A stretch of DNA of 64,000 nucleotides from Pardosa pseudoannulata (taxonomy: Eukaryota > Arthropoda > Arachnida > Araneae > Lycosidae). This document shows positions 13,385 through 26,152 of the stretch, in pieces; position 1 is the first letter of the stretch, and each line of letters begins with the position of its first letter. The position numbers and the translations under genes are program-made. Location of the stretch: contig CM063510.1 of NCBI GenBank assembly GCA_032207245.1, positions 48,846,495 through 48,910,494 of the forward strand, given 5' to 3'. Below the pieces are notes generated by a model, which was given only the letters and a program-made list of their open reading frames with translations, ran no database searches and was not told where the DNA came from.

Positions 13385-13760
13385 TCATCGACTAGTAATT
13401 TATTTCTTTATTCTTTATACTGCTGTAATGAATACGTTGTTAATATTATTATTTAATAAACTTAAACATTAATTTACTTTTCTTTTCGTTAGATCTCATT
13501 AGACAATTAATATATCTGTATAATTTGTTAACTTACACCACCAGCTAGAGGGGAAATAGCAACCAAATAACGATTAAGATGTAGTGCACTTAGAATGCAA
13601 AAATTCGTTTGCTACATTACATTCTATTGGTGGTACATGTTCCACTCGAATTCATTTTAAAGCTCGAATGTCACGATATGAGGATTGCCATCAGAATTAA
13701 TGATTAAAAATAAATAATCTAATAATTTTTTTATTGTAAATTATTTTTTAAATTTTTTTT
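13385..13760 (+). repeat. Diverged interspersed repeat, copy 1
   Basis: Pairs with 17270-17660 in the same orientation. Shared landmarks, in order: CTAGT..TTATT, GTTAATA(A)TATTA, ATTAATTTACTTTTCTTTTC, TGTTAAC(T/G)TACAC, GAATGCAA...TTTGCTA, TTACATT, TGG(T/C)GGT, and a GATT(A/G)AAAATAAAT tail. The order and spacing hold over more than 350 bp, so this is a dispersed repeat family and not a chance match. I see no ORF or terminal repeats, so the class is unknown. Confidence 0.65.
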
Positions 13761-14220
13761 ATTGTTATTATTTCCGTTCCTAATTTTAAAATTTGAATGT
13801 TGTTTTTTTCTCGCCCTTTTTAAAAAATATGAGTGTTTGATTTTACTAAAAATAAAAAAATAAAATCTTTTAATTTAGAAACAGAAAATTGTGTGTGAAA
13901 GGTTTTTTTTTTACTTTAAAGTTGCTTATAAATATTTATGCATAATATATACAGATAATGCTTGCATGCGTATATGTCTACGTAGATATAATATATTTGT
14001 GACTCATTTCTCTTTCTCCTCGTGTATGCATTTTAAAATGAAAGTTTAAGACAATTTAATGAGGCATTTTCAACAGTCAGTTATCTTCTCAAATATTTCA
14101 TATATTCCATGGTCTTGTAGCACCCACGTCTTATAGACAGTGGAGTTTGTTACGAGCGAAAGGGAAAGAAAAGAGTATGCCACATGTTTGCATATGTGGG
14201 GAGGAATATGTCTGAGTAAT

Positions 14221-14290
14221 CATTTACGCAAGATGGCGCCGAGAGAATTAAAATTAATCTCGCGAGCGCCGGTGCAATTTTGATTTATTC
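14221..14290. promoter_or_regulatory. Promoter-like motif cluster
   Basis: AAGATGGCGCC at 14230-14240 (a YY1/Pho-like core) lies 18 bp before CTCGCGAG (14259-14266) and a GCGCCGG word, within a GC-richer stretch at about 14110-14780. This combination is common in promoters of housekeeping genes, but I see no first exon next to it on either strand. Confidence 0.3.
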
Positions 14291-17269
14291 TCGCATAAAA
14301 CCTTTACTAGGCTAACAACCTCTTAAAATCACCTTCTTTGCGTCACTATGGAGGTGAAGACACTTTTATTAGTCAATTTCAAGGACGGGATTTAACAGCA
14401 ACTGCAATTCTAATTAGCAGCGAAAAGATCGTCTGCGCAAACTGAATAGAATTCTGAGCAAACAAAAAGAATGTGCAGTGAAAAGGAGAAGTGAAATGAA
14501 GTAAAATAAAATAACAAAATGAAGCAATCGAGAAGGAAAGAAAATGGCTGCGTTTATAAAATACCGTTGCACTCTTTTACCTTTATTTATGCATGCGTGT
14601 GCCCGCTGTTAGCCGCGGCTTTGTTCTTATTTGACTTTGACGGATGCACATTTGCCTGAATTTTGACATATCATTTCGTCACGTGTTGTTTCAGCTACGA
14701 GAACCAAAGAAAATGAAACTGAGGGTGTAAAGTGACTTTCGCCACGTTTGCTGCATAGAATACGTTGCGATTAATTAATGTGCCGCCAAGGATACAAAAT
14801 AATGACTGAGCTTGGGATCACTGATAAATAGGACTTTTTTTCTTCAAATTCTTTTATCGGGATTCATTTTTAATTACTCATACAATTGAGAAGTGCAGTT
14901 GTCGTTATACTTTATTTTTTATCATTAAGTTTCCAACTGCAATACCTAACTGATATAATTATAATGTATCATATCAGCTTAACAATGCTGTTTTCGTCTT
15001 AGCATTCCGTATTGTTTTGATAGAATGCATAAAATTTGAAAATTTGATATAGTTAGTCACATTTGTTGATGCACTAAATAAAATATTTCTTTAAAAAAAA
15101 TTCTATGTATAAAAAGGTTGAACATCAAAAGCTTAAAAATTATACAACAATTATTCCCATGAAATTTTCACCTATTTTTAATATGAAATGTACATATAGC
15201 AAATATTTCTGGTTTTTACATGATTTTTAAAAAGTTTTTAATCATTCATCCATGATTCACAAAATATTTTCTTTTATTCTTTGCTGTTCCGAGATAAATC
15301 TATTTAATTGATACATTATATGCTTAAAAATATAACATTTTATTTATGTATCAAATCTTGCAAGATTATTGTATGTTTTTCTAAAATGAATCAGTATTCC
15401 TTTATTGAAAGTAATAGCAGATAAAGATATAATTAAAATTTTACGTAATGGTAAATTTTGAAAAACATCTTTAAAATATTTTTCACTTTACTTTTCTGTT
15501 CTTATGAACTGTTCTTATTTCTGTTAAAGTATGTTTCCTTTTTCTTTTGTTTCTTTTCTGTATCGCTGAGCGAGAAAAAAACTGAACTGTATACTCGCAC
15601 ACACATACACACACATATTCATATAAGAGAGACGGGGTCATTATTATTATAAGATACCGTTGTAACATTTTCTGATAACTACACAATATCACAGTTTTCA
15701 AAAGTTCTACAAATCAGGCAGTAGTATCGCAGAAATATAAAACTGAGAACTGAATTGAAACGTGAAAAACAATTTTGTAACCCAACTTTAACTCCGTGTT
15801 AGAAGAAAAAAATAAAACAGATTTCAAAAATTAAAAAGAAAAAAAATTCAAGGGCACTCGTTCAAGGTTGCTGGGTTGCAGGATTAAATATCGTCTGCAG
15901 AACCCTCTCTCCCTAATCACAAAAGAACACAGAAGGGTTAGGGGGTGCCTAAAGGGTGGTGGGAGGACGACTCTGGTTTGATTCACTAAAAATCTAATTT
16001 TTTATAGTCTATGGAGCCCGTGAGAATTTTTTTCCTTGATGCTTAACACTGCCACCTGCGAAGGGGGAAGGATAAAATCGCAGATACAAAAGGGGTATCA
16101 TAACCCCTTTATCAGTAGATAGGTTAGTAGTGCTCAACTGCACATGTTTGATACTGGGAGTGGGGGGAGATCGAGAAATTTTTCATTTTTAAACCAAAAC
16201 TTCCCTTTGTTGCAAGATTTATTAGCATGCGACACAGAAAAAAAAATGTTATTAAAGTTCTGAATAAAAGGAATTTATGTATACAGGCTAAATTCGGAAC
16301 ACCTGTTATTAATTTTTTCTCCACGCTGTCTTTTAGCTAAAATAGGGCGATTAGACATTTAAATAGGACATGTGTATTCTAAAAATCACACTTAGAGCAA
16401 CTTTAACGTTATATTTTATTTTCTTGATTGTCTATGAGATATACTTTTTTCTCCTTTAATTTGTAAGTTTTGCCCTCCCAAAATTGAAATAAAATTTGAA
16501 TACAAAATGTTTTATTTTTCTATCATGGTCTTATGATTATATATTCGATTGCTATTGTTTATATAAAATACTTTAACCAATGATTGAATTAATAGTAGTT
16601 TGTAGCCAACAGTAAATAGGAATGAACGTTGTATTTCATTCACTAATAAAAATCATTATATTTCGAATTTAGATTTTCATTAAAGTGTTCATTGAAAATA
16701 TTTATGACATCTATTTTCTAAGATATTAAAAGGCTAAATTGCAGCGTAATAAAATGCTAGAAATTCATTTCATTTCTAGTAAAATAATTAAAGTGCTTCC
16801 TTAATATAACGTTTTTTATTAACTTATAACAGAAGTAAAACATTTCGTTTTAGTTTCATCCAAAGAACTACAATTTAATCCTATACTAACATAATGGAAA
16901 CAGCAACAAGATATACTGCAATCGTCAAATTGCATGACCTTCGTGATTATAGTTTTCATACAATACTATTTCGCGTGACGTCTGTAATTGAAATTTTCAA
17001 AGTTATACTAAAATAAATAAAACTCAGTCTCTCTGTATATACTCTGTAGCCATTGTTCGTAGAGCTCCAAAAGAAAGCGGAAGTTCATATTTATAAACAT
17101 CATTTTTCTTGTTTTAAGAGTCATCATCTCGGTCTTATCTATGTAAGAATAACCGGAGGATACATCCCGCCCCTCTGACCCAAACACGTGAATAACCGAG
17201 AAAGATTTGCCTATTTTTGATATGTTCATTGTAACATCGTCTAGGTCTATGTTTCACTGAACTAATGAC
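14291..17269. other. Non-coding DNA, no gene supported
   Basis: Contains GC-richer patches near 14540-14790 and 15850-16130. No splice-flanked open frame with recognisable protein content was seen. A few short ORFs (15458-15701, 16124-16324, 17008-17229) show no domain. Confidence 0.5.
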
Positions 17270-17660
17270 CGAAAGATGGCGCTCTAGTTTATTGTTCTTC
17301 AATCTGTTCTAATAAGACATCGTTAATAATATTAGGAATGTTTATTTTAATTATCATAATTAAAAATTAATTTACTTTTCTTTTCATTAATCTAGTTAAT
17401 ACATTTATTTATTATGTTAACGTACACAGACAACCAAGAGGAAAACAAAAAACCTAAACGTCATTAATATTCAGTGGACATCGAATGCAAGAAGGCATTT
17501 GCTAGTTTACATTTTGCTGGCGGTTACTTGTTATACTAGAGTACTCTTAATAGCCCACCAGTAAAATAGAGTATTAGATATAAAGATAGTAATTAGAATT
17601 GTTGATTGAAAATAAATCATTGTTATAGTAAATTTAGTTACATTGTAAAAGGTTTCGTTA
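17270..17660 (+). repeat. Diverged interspersed repeat, copy 2
   Basis: Second copy of the repeat at 13385-13760, same orientation and about 3.9 kb away. AGATGGCG at 17274 lies at its left edge; the corresponding place in copy 1 is mutated. See copy 1 for shared landmarks. Confidence 0.65.
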
Positions 17661-18212
17661 ATAACCCTTAACTAATTTCAAAACTTGCATATAATTTTTA
17701 AGAAAATAGGAAAGCTTAAACTTAATTTTGAGTATTGCATTTGAAAAAAAAGTTATGCTTTTTTATGGTTTTGCTTGCAATAATCAAATGACTGGAACTA
17801 ATTTTAAACAAAAATAAGTTTCATGTGTTTATCTAGTGTCTTAAATTTATAATATTAAACTGCATTTTGCCTTTAGAAAAAGTTTAAGGGAAAGATAACT
17901 TTTTTTAATATTAGTTTAATTTTGCCAGCTTAGTTTATTACATTCTGGGACAATATATACTGATCAAGAATACGGGAAGTCATTAAAATTTTTAATATTT
18001 GATTGATATATTTTAAGGGATTCTATGTCTTAATATTCGAAAAAGCATTTTGATTTTGTTCGAAAAATTTTATTGAAATTATTGCACTTTTAGTTCAATT
18101 TTAAATAGTTTTCTTATCACTCCTCCCACCTCCTTCCCCCTCTTTTTTTATTCCATATTTCGACAGTATGAGAAATATAGTTCCGGAGGATTTCGTTAAC
18201 CTTTTCGTTCAT

Positions 18213-18305
18213 AGATGGCGGTAATGTCTATGAGACAGGTTTCGTCTACGAAGTTCCTGACGTGTAGCTGCGCGCCGTGATAAAAGTAAGCGAGGCCTAT
18301 CAGTC
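18213..18305 (+). promoter_or_regulatory. Putative core promoter of the ABCG gene
   Basis: An arthropod-type initiator, TCAGTC, sits at 18300-18305 with its A at 18302. A TATA-like TGATAAAAG begins at 18278, 24 bp upstream, which is a little closer than usual. Further upstream are TGACGTG (18258) and AGATGGCG (18213), and the region is GC-richer than its flanks. Placing the start at 18302 would give a 220-base leader with no ATG before the first codon of exon 1. The site is inferred from motifs; there is no transcript evidence. Confidence 0.4.
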
Positions 18306-18521
18306 ATTGAACCTAGCCCGAGTAACCAATTCCCTGGCTCTGGCTCTTTCGGCTCACAAGCAGTGTGCGCATCAAGCCGACAAGTCGGCCCCTCTTTTCT
18401 CTCTAGCCGCGGTTCCCTGCTTCTTGTGACATAACCGCGTGCTCTTCGGCTACATTTCACTCCGATCTTTTAGTTGTTTAATTTCTTCCTGAGTTCTTGC
18501 TTTGCATAGTGTGTTTCAAAT

Positions 18522-18616
18522 ATGCTACCTCTTAGTTATGGCTTAGAAGTGATTCACTTCTTAGAACATCCCCAACACAATCGGCCAACTATTAGGCCCG
18601 CTGAGCCATCTAAAAG
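18522..18616 (+). CDS. ABCG-family half-transporter, coding exon 1 (start codon)
   Basis: Encodes the N-terminal leader, starting MLPLSYGLEV and reaching a split arginine at residue 32. The start at 18522 was chosen because an in-frame TAG lies just upstream at 18507, no ATG occurs between the putative initiator at 18302 and here, and position -3 is A. The exon ends AAA AG followed by GTGAGT, a strong donor. The two leftover bases AG join the A at 43005 to make AGA (Arg), so the phase fits exon 2 exactly. The leader is hydrophilic with no signal peptide, as expected for an ABCG half-transporter whose ATPase domain precedes its membrane domain. ABCG leaders are poorly conserved, so the assignment rests on promoter context, splice signals and phase. 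A different first exon remains possible. Confidence 0.62.
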
Positions 18617-21600
18617 GTGAGTCTGACACTTCTTGTTATATTGCATACTTATTAGTAAACTTGGTAATGATTTTTATTATTTTATTGGTGACGCTTTCTT
18701 TGAATCAGCTGATATTATAGGATGCCAGCTTTATGATTTTTAATTTATAAAATATTCTCCAGGAAGTGTTTGTACTCTCCATACTAATTTGTATAATATT
18801 TACACATAAAATGAATATTATTAACTGTGTAGCAGTTTATTACAATACGAATTCTTTAATTTGAAAGCCATTAAAATATATTATATAATATATGGTTAAG
18901 ATAATAAGAGTTAAATAAAATTTTAACTGGTTCAAACGCTTTACGTTTATAAAGTATTAAAATTGAATTATTCGTACATTTCTTGTATAATTAGTTGGGA
19001 GAAAAGAGAAAAAAAATGATAAAATATTTATCGGTCTTCATTTGATAAACGTTAATAGTTTCTTAGCTATTTTACACACAAATCGTACCTTTTAATTGAA
19101 TATATTTCATTTAAAAATATTCTTAGTATTTGTACAAAATAGAAATTACATATTCATAATACTAAGGGGCAAAAGTTTGTTTAATAAAACATACAATCAC
19201 TGTAGTACAGTGGATTATTTCTCTTAATTTTATATCAAATGGAAAAGTCATTTAAAACATTAAATAAAAAAAAATATTTACATTTATTGTTGTTAATAAA
19301 GTGGTCTTCTCAAGATTTTCTTGCAACAAATTCTGCCTTGCCCTTTGTATTTATTAAATATGTAGTAATTTTTCTGTTAAAATTGTCTGTATCAGACTAG
19401 TTACTAACTTTACAGGCTAATGTGAAATTAACCATTGTAGTGACTATATATATTTGTTAAAATTTGAAAACCATCCAAATTTTAGGGATTTCGATGACTT
19501 AACGCCGCCTCCTCCTTTTTCATTCTCTAAAAGATCACAGTTTAAATTTAATTAATTATTCAATATATTTTAAAGTAGGATCGATATTTTGTGAGTTTAT
19601 TACACTTATATTTTTATGTAAGTCTTTATATAAATGTAAAAAGAGTTTTCTTATTTAATTTTCAATATATATATTTTTGTTCTCAGTATTATGGATTTGT
19701 AATTTCTGTCTTGCTCAAATAAGAATATTTTCGAATGAGATGCATTCGAGTAAAAGGTACAAATGATGTGTAAAATAATTGAGAAATTATTAACGTTTAT
19801 CAAAAGAAGGCTGAAAAAAAAAAATATTTTTTTTTTTACTTTTTTCACAGTGTTATTTTAAATAATTATATAAGCTGCTTATATTTATAAACAGAACTAA
19901 TTAAAACGTCACTTTTCTTAGTTTAAACAGGCGGGTGGGAAAAATATGAACTTTTCTCCCGTGACTTTTTCCTGCAACAATATTTTAATTTTATTTACTT
20001 TTACAATGATAAACGCTTCCAAACTCGTGAACGCAAAGAAAAGAAAAAACCGGTGTATTCTTTAACTCAACTATTAACTGTTCTCTAATTAAAGTGTTTT
20101 TTTTTCGTATGTATATATGCCTATAATATCTGTGCGATATATATACCTGTCGATGAAAAAGTAGATCCTAGTTAGCATAGTAACCGATGTCGACCTTGGA
20201 ATTTTGGAAAGGCGGCTTCGCAGATAAGAAGTAGGTAAAAAGTGTTACCAAGACAACTCTTTTTTAATTTAAACCCCATCAGTTGGATAAAGCTGGAACA
20301 TTCTTTCTAATATGCGATTTGAAAGTAACATATCCAAACATTGTATTAAAAAACATCTTTAACAACTTTTTATATCATTAAATTTAGAAAGCTTTGTGTT
20401 CGTTTGGCAATCACTTGGACCTTTTACTTTGCTTTCACTTTTAATTGAACTTGAGATCTAAAATAAATTTATGTTCCATAACAGAAAGAGACGTTTTGAA
20501 AAGTAGAATATTTCTTCCCCACCCAGATACAAATTTGTGTGTTAGATCTTTTTGTTATATCGGCCTTAATTAAATAAAATAACATCTGACCACTTAATCT
20601 AAAACACAATAATACCCGTTAGACTAATTTTCAACCAAGCCTTCATACAAAAGTTTGCTGTAAGGAGCTACTGCATTCTTTAATATACATATGTTTTTCC
20701 TTTAATTTTAAACTTATATAAAATGCTAAACCTAAGTGTGATCTCATTTAATAAAGGGCAAGATTTGTAAAATCAATCAAATTTATTAAATTTTTTTTAG
20801 TAATTTTGCCTCGGAACACATTTTATAAGACCTTATTTCTTAATATTCCATTAGCAATTTTTAAGCTTTATGTATCGGGGTAAACATAATTCACATTTTA
20901 TGTGACAGCTTTGCATTATATTTTGTAGTGAAAAGAAAAAAAAAAACGTTTTCTCCGCTGAAAAATTCCAAAATGAATGAAAGTGGTAGTCAGCCTTTTA
21001 CGTAATGTGTGTTTATTTTTGCTTTCTCGTGTAACACACAAGTATGTTATCTTTCTTCTGTTGCTCGTTCAAGCACCTTCATTATTGCTATTTGCATGAC
21101 ACTTTTGCGTTTTGTAATATCCACCGTCCTTTTTATTTTTTATTTCTAAATCTAACTTATGTATCTTTTCTCCTTTCTGTTTCGTTTTTCCCCGAGTAGG
21201 TTCAGATAATGTATCGACCTATACAGATGTTTGTTTTTTAAGTCATATCAGATTGGCATTTAAGGCTTCGTAAGTGCAAGTCACATGCAAGACGCATAGG
21301 ATCAAAATGGAAACAGTCTACATAATAAAAACGTTTGATTTCAAATCAGTGAGGCTTTAATAGCAGATCAATTGAACTTATTAAATAATTTATATGTAGA
21401 GAAAATGTTTGTTTTCTAAAGCTTTTGTAATTGCTGTAATTAAAATTTCAAATACAGTAACTAGAACTATTTTAAACTCTTCTTTACTGATTTGAGACCC
21501 AAAACCTTCTATATAGATATTTATGCTTTCTCTTGGATTAACAATTTTTACTGTCATATTTCTTTAGATCAACTTACAGACAGAATTAAATTTACAGACG

Positions 21601-22235
21601 CAAATTCTTATTTTATAACTTTTATTTAAAAATACATTCAGCATATAAAGGACTTTTCTCTTGTAATTTTCTTGTATTCAAATAAGTAATTGTTACGAAA
21701 AAAATAAAAAAAGATTCGGTATCTTGAAAATTTTAAAAATCGATCTTTTAAAAAATGTGAGCTTAACGTTGCTATTCTAATCTCCATTTCTGTCATCCCT
21801 CATGATGCAGAATTCAGTTTCATATTCTAAGATTTAATTTACCAAAAATTCAGTCGTGAGTTTTTTTGTTATTCATTTTTGCATTAAATTTTTATCACCT
21901 AATACGTTATGTCTTTATATCATCTGCTTAAAAAAATCTCAGTAATGTGTATAAGAAGAAAAAAAAAGTAATAAAGAGCAGCCTTTGAAATTGCAATATT
22001 TTATCCCTGCTACACTACAGCAATCTATCTTGTTTCAAGGTAACAGAATGAACACTGGAGGCTATTAATAACTTCGACTGTTGGCTTAAACAACCCCTTC
22101 TCTCCTGAATTGTTCATCACTGTTTTCTGTGTCAGGTTCGTGTAACACTTTTTAACCACATTGCGACACTTTCATTTTCTATTTTTTTTTTATCGATTTA
22201 ATTTATAAATCTGTAAAAGAGGTCATTATAGAAAC

Positions 22236-22247
22236 TATATGTGTATA

Positions 22248-22292
<45 letters not shown>
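22236..22292. repeat. (TG)n(TA)n microsatellite
   Basis: TG dinucleotides followed directly by TA dinucleotides. Confidence 0.9.
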
Positions 22293-22670
<378 letters not shown>

Positions 22671-22671
<1 letters not shown>

Positions 22672-22702
22672 TTTAATACATACAGATCTGTATGTATTAA
22701 AA
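22671..22702. repeat. Perfect 32-bp palindrome
   Basis: Left arm TTTTAATACATACAGA (22671-22686) is exactly complementary to the right arm TCTGTATGTATTAAAA (22687-22702), with no spacer and AGATCT at the centre. It abuts the end of a (TA)n array, itself self-complementary, so the whole locus could extrude a cruciform. Confidence 0.9.
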
Positions 22703-23339
22703 TTTTGTAAATTCAGGGTTTTCGTTTTTAATGTTACTCGAAAAGGTTCTCTACGCTTTATGGAAAGTTAAGAATTTTTAATGACCATAATTTTTAAAAA
22801 CTATTACTTTACATCACATTTTAATTAAAAATTATGAAAGCAATAATTTCTCAGGTATTTTAAAAATATTATTTCTTTCATCATATTTCTAAGTAAATAA
22901 AAAATCATTCGATAAGTTTTTATTTCTTTATTTTTTTCGTTATCTTTATTTTTAATACTGGAGTAGTATATTTGTATTTTTACACACGGTGCACACACAT
23001 AGTTTAGATAGCAGTGAAAATTTAATTAATTAACTTTTTATTCACTCACTTATATAGTTTAATAAATTTAAAAATGTGTTTTCATTCCCCCCCCAAAAAA
23101 AAAAAAATTTTTTTTTTAATATTATTTTAATAAGTGTTAAATTTTATCATGAATAAATTTCCTAAACAATGAAAATTTAGTTGAGATATTTATTATTTAC
23201 TTTTTATTAGTAAAAATATCAGAAATGGTAGTAAAAAAATTGAGATGAATAATTAACATACTAATAAAAATGTAAAAGGGTTAGTAGTTTTTATTTTAAC
23301 AAGATTTCTGAAGAACGAAACAGAGGAGTATTTCAAGGT

Positions 23340-23465
23340 CACGTGCTTTCAGGAAGCCCCGCCTCTCTTTTCCACGCCTACCTGGATTTTGTTCGTCCAA
23401 TCAGCAGGCTTGACATTTACCGATGACATCATCGACTTTTGTTCAACGAAGGTGAGGGGCACGTG
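23340..23465. promoter_or_regulatory. Promoter-like island inside intron 1
   Basis: In 126 bp there are two CACGTG E-boxes (23340, 23460), a GC-box GCCCCGCC (23356-23363), a CCAAT box CCAATCAG (23397-23404) and CGATGACATCATCG (23421-23434), whose core TGACATCA resembles a CRE/ATF site. The first E-box is preceded by AAGGTCA. Just downstream AAG/GTGAGG (junction 23451/23452) could be a splice donor for a non-coding first exon. Surroundings are AT-rich. It may be an alternative ABCG promoter or that of an unannotated transcript; there is no transcript evidence. Confidence 0.45.
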
Positions 23466-24100
23466 TGCTGCTTGCGGGAGAGATAACTAGAGAAAGAAGT
23501 TCGAAAAAAAGTAAAATAAAATACGTAGAGTAACCTTGAAATCGTTCGCAGCTTTCACAGCGTCTTAGTAAGATAGAAAGTTTGTGTGGCAAGGCTTGAA
23601 TTAAGAAGTAGGAAAGTTAATATTTGAAGCTCTATTCTGTGTTCCTTTAATTCATCTAGAGCAACATTTTTTTTTTTTTTTTGTTTTCTGAATATTGCAG
23701 AGAGCAATAAATACTTCGTAAATTAAGACACATTAAAGAGTATAGTAATTAATTTAATATAATTTTTCTGACAAGTACTATTTTTTTTAGATATTTTATT
23801 TTTTAGAACATTTTGATTTTGAAGTTAAGCCAGTAAGTAATAAAAAAGGAAAGTTCTTAATGAAAGTTGTTTTATTTTTGACTTTAACCACTAGCAAATT
23901 TTTAGCTGAATTATTTGGGATAAATTCGATTACAAAGAAAAAAAGGAAATGTATATTAATATTCTGTATTTAGCTGTAAAATAAAAATGCTTACGTAATT
24001 TTAAAACATTTAATCCATTGGCGATTCTATTAAATATAATTCCCCCCCCTATTTCTAGTATTTTTTATTAATCAATTCAAAGATCTTTTGCACTGATATA

Positions 24101-24102
24101 TT

Positions 24103-24166
<64 letters not shown>
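24101..24166. repeat. (TA)n microsatellite
   Basis: Uninterrupted TA dinucleotides for about 60 bp. Confidence 0.95.
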
Positions 24167-24169
<3 letters not shown>

Positions 24170-25541
24170 GTTTGATCCAGGTAGAAGTAGCGAAAAACAT
24201 TTGCTTGTGAGGTAGCTGCGTTCTTACGTAAACAACATGTTAGATATTTTGATTATGTCAATAACCTTGTCCCACAAGGTCTGCCGTGTGCAACTAATCA
24301 AAGTAAGATTGAGATCCGATTTTTAACTTTCATTGTTCATTTACAAATTCGAAAAATTCGAATTCAAGGCCTCTTGCTATATCCTTTCATCTTGATTTTC
24401 ATCCTTGATTTTAAAATTTTTATTAATAATTTTTAAACATCCATACAATAGTCTTGTATCACTGAATTATTCAGTTTTAAGTTATTTATTTATTTCGATC
24501 TCTCTTCCTCTTTCATTCTGCGATCCATCTAGTATGTTAGAATTCCTTGAAGGATGACATTCAGTTTTCTACATTCTTATTACGTAATGAAGTTAAAAAA
24601 ACTCATTATTTCAAAAATGAAGCGAGATTTATTCACTGTTACTTAAGCAGGCTGTCAGCCATCTGGCTTTGATGTGGGAAAAACCCAAAATTTTACCTCA
24701 ATAACCACGTAACCTTGAAATACAGTCACACACCCCTTTGGCCCCTTAAAGAACCATCTGCTACCGTTATATAAAAGGGGTCGGAGAATATGAAAATAAT
24801 AAAAACATTTTTCTCCCCCTAAACTCTTCTTCCCTTAGTTATCAAGTATGTTTTGGCATTGTTAGCGATAATTTTTCTGGAGAGTTTGGAATAAACAAGT
24901 TTGTTTTTCCTCTAACACCAACTTCGAAAAATGACTAAAAATTTTTTTAAGGAGATTGGCGCTTTCTTTAGTTTTTAAGGTGTGTAAGATCCTTTTATAT
25001 TCTTACATCCCTCGCATATGGTTGGGTGCCCCCTTTTTTTATTCCTTTCTGGAAAAACACTCACTTTTCCTGTATCGCATCTGGTGTACTGCAGTATAGC
25101 AGTACTGTTAGGGGAAAGGCATTTTTTCCCAGAAAGGTCTTTCACTTCAACCCTTTTTGTCCCCTCTGATTTTTTTTTTCTTCTCTAAGCTTTTCCTTCC
25201 ATGGGGAGGGGGAATCAGAAAAAAATAAATAAAAAAATATGGGAGGATGAGAGGGAAGACGTAGGTATGAGGCTCCTGAGAGGGGTGGGGCACTTCATAA
25301 GAAAGCAGCTTCCTTTTATCGTTTTAATAGAGCAATAAAAAAAATCAGTTGGAAAAAAATGAATTGCTGATTAACACTCGAAATTTATTATATTCTTCAC
25401 GACCTGTTCAAAGATAAGTACTGAATTTCGTAGCCTCACTTGGTCACGTATATCGAATACTAAAAGCTAAGTATATTTAATTAAAGAGATTGGTCTAGAT
25501 AAACAACGGTTTTATTATAAACTATATTTGTCTGGTATTTC

Positions 25542-25567
25542 TCACCCATCATGTTTATGATGGGTGA
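25542..25567. repeat. Perfect hairpin, 11-bp stem and 4-base loop
   Basis: TCACCCATCAT (25542-25552), loop GTTT, then ATGATGGGTGA (25557-25567), the exact reverse complement. The stem has mixed sequence, unlike the TA-rich inverted repeats elsewhere. Function is unknown; no U-run follows it. Confidence 0.7.
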
Positions 25568-25640
25568 CGTAACTAATAAATTATAGCTATTAGTGCTATT
25601 TATAAGCTTTTTCTTTGAAATTGGAATGTTTTTGACAAAA

Positions 25641-25811
25641 GCTGAACAATGGCCGAATAGTTAGGGCGCTGATTTTCGGTACCGGAGTTCCTAGGTTCGA
25701 AACGACTGTGGTATGGATATTCGTAGCCGTTCGGAATAGGCCATAAGCAGTAGGTCCCGGTCTCATTAGCCCTCGTGTGGCAAAATAGTAGACTGTAGAC
25801 TAACCAAACGA
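25641..25811 (+). mobile_element. tRNA-derived SINE, copy A
   Basis: The head has a pol III A-box, TGGCCGAATAG (from 25650), and a B-box, GGTTCGAAAC (from 25694), with the spacing of a tRNA. The body shares a run of landmarks with 34083-34256: TGGATAT, CGTAGCCGTT, GGAAT, AGTAGGTCCCGGTCTCATTAG, CGTG, AGTAGA, TGTAG and ACCAAAC. SINEs have no coding capacity and are copied by LINE machinery. The tRNA head looks like the Ser/Leu class (GGCCGA). The tail is not poly(A). I do not recognise a named family. Confidence 0.82.
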
Positions 25812-25974
25812 CATCATTTTTGATAAAAAGTTAATGAAAATAGTAAATATGCTATCTCCTATAAGTTTTTATCTATAACCCCCCTCCACCTTCCTAAAAA
25901 AAAATCTTTCAAAATTTTTATCAATTTAATATAAAAAGGATTTTACCGCTTTCAAAGAAAATCGTTCATGCACA

Positions 25975-26014
25975 CATATATGTGCGTAATATATGTAGTA
26001 TACATATATGTGTG

Positions 26015-26065
<51 letters not shown>

Positions 26066-26152
26066 TATATAGATACATATACAAAGAGAGAGAGAGACCT
26101 ATGTATATGTATATTCATATATATGTATATATATTTATATCTGTGTGTGTGT
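25975..26152. repeat. Compound (TA)n/(TG)n microsatellite
   Basis: TA-rich core at about 26020-26060, with GAGAGA and TG runs beyond it. Confidence 0.9.

Noticed and set aside
18209..18460. 83-codon Arg/Pro-rich ORF on the minus strand
   Set aside because: It lies antisense over the GC-richer promoter and leader of the ABCG gene; its composition is explained by that island.
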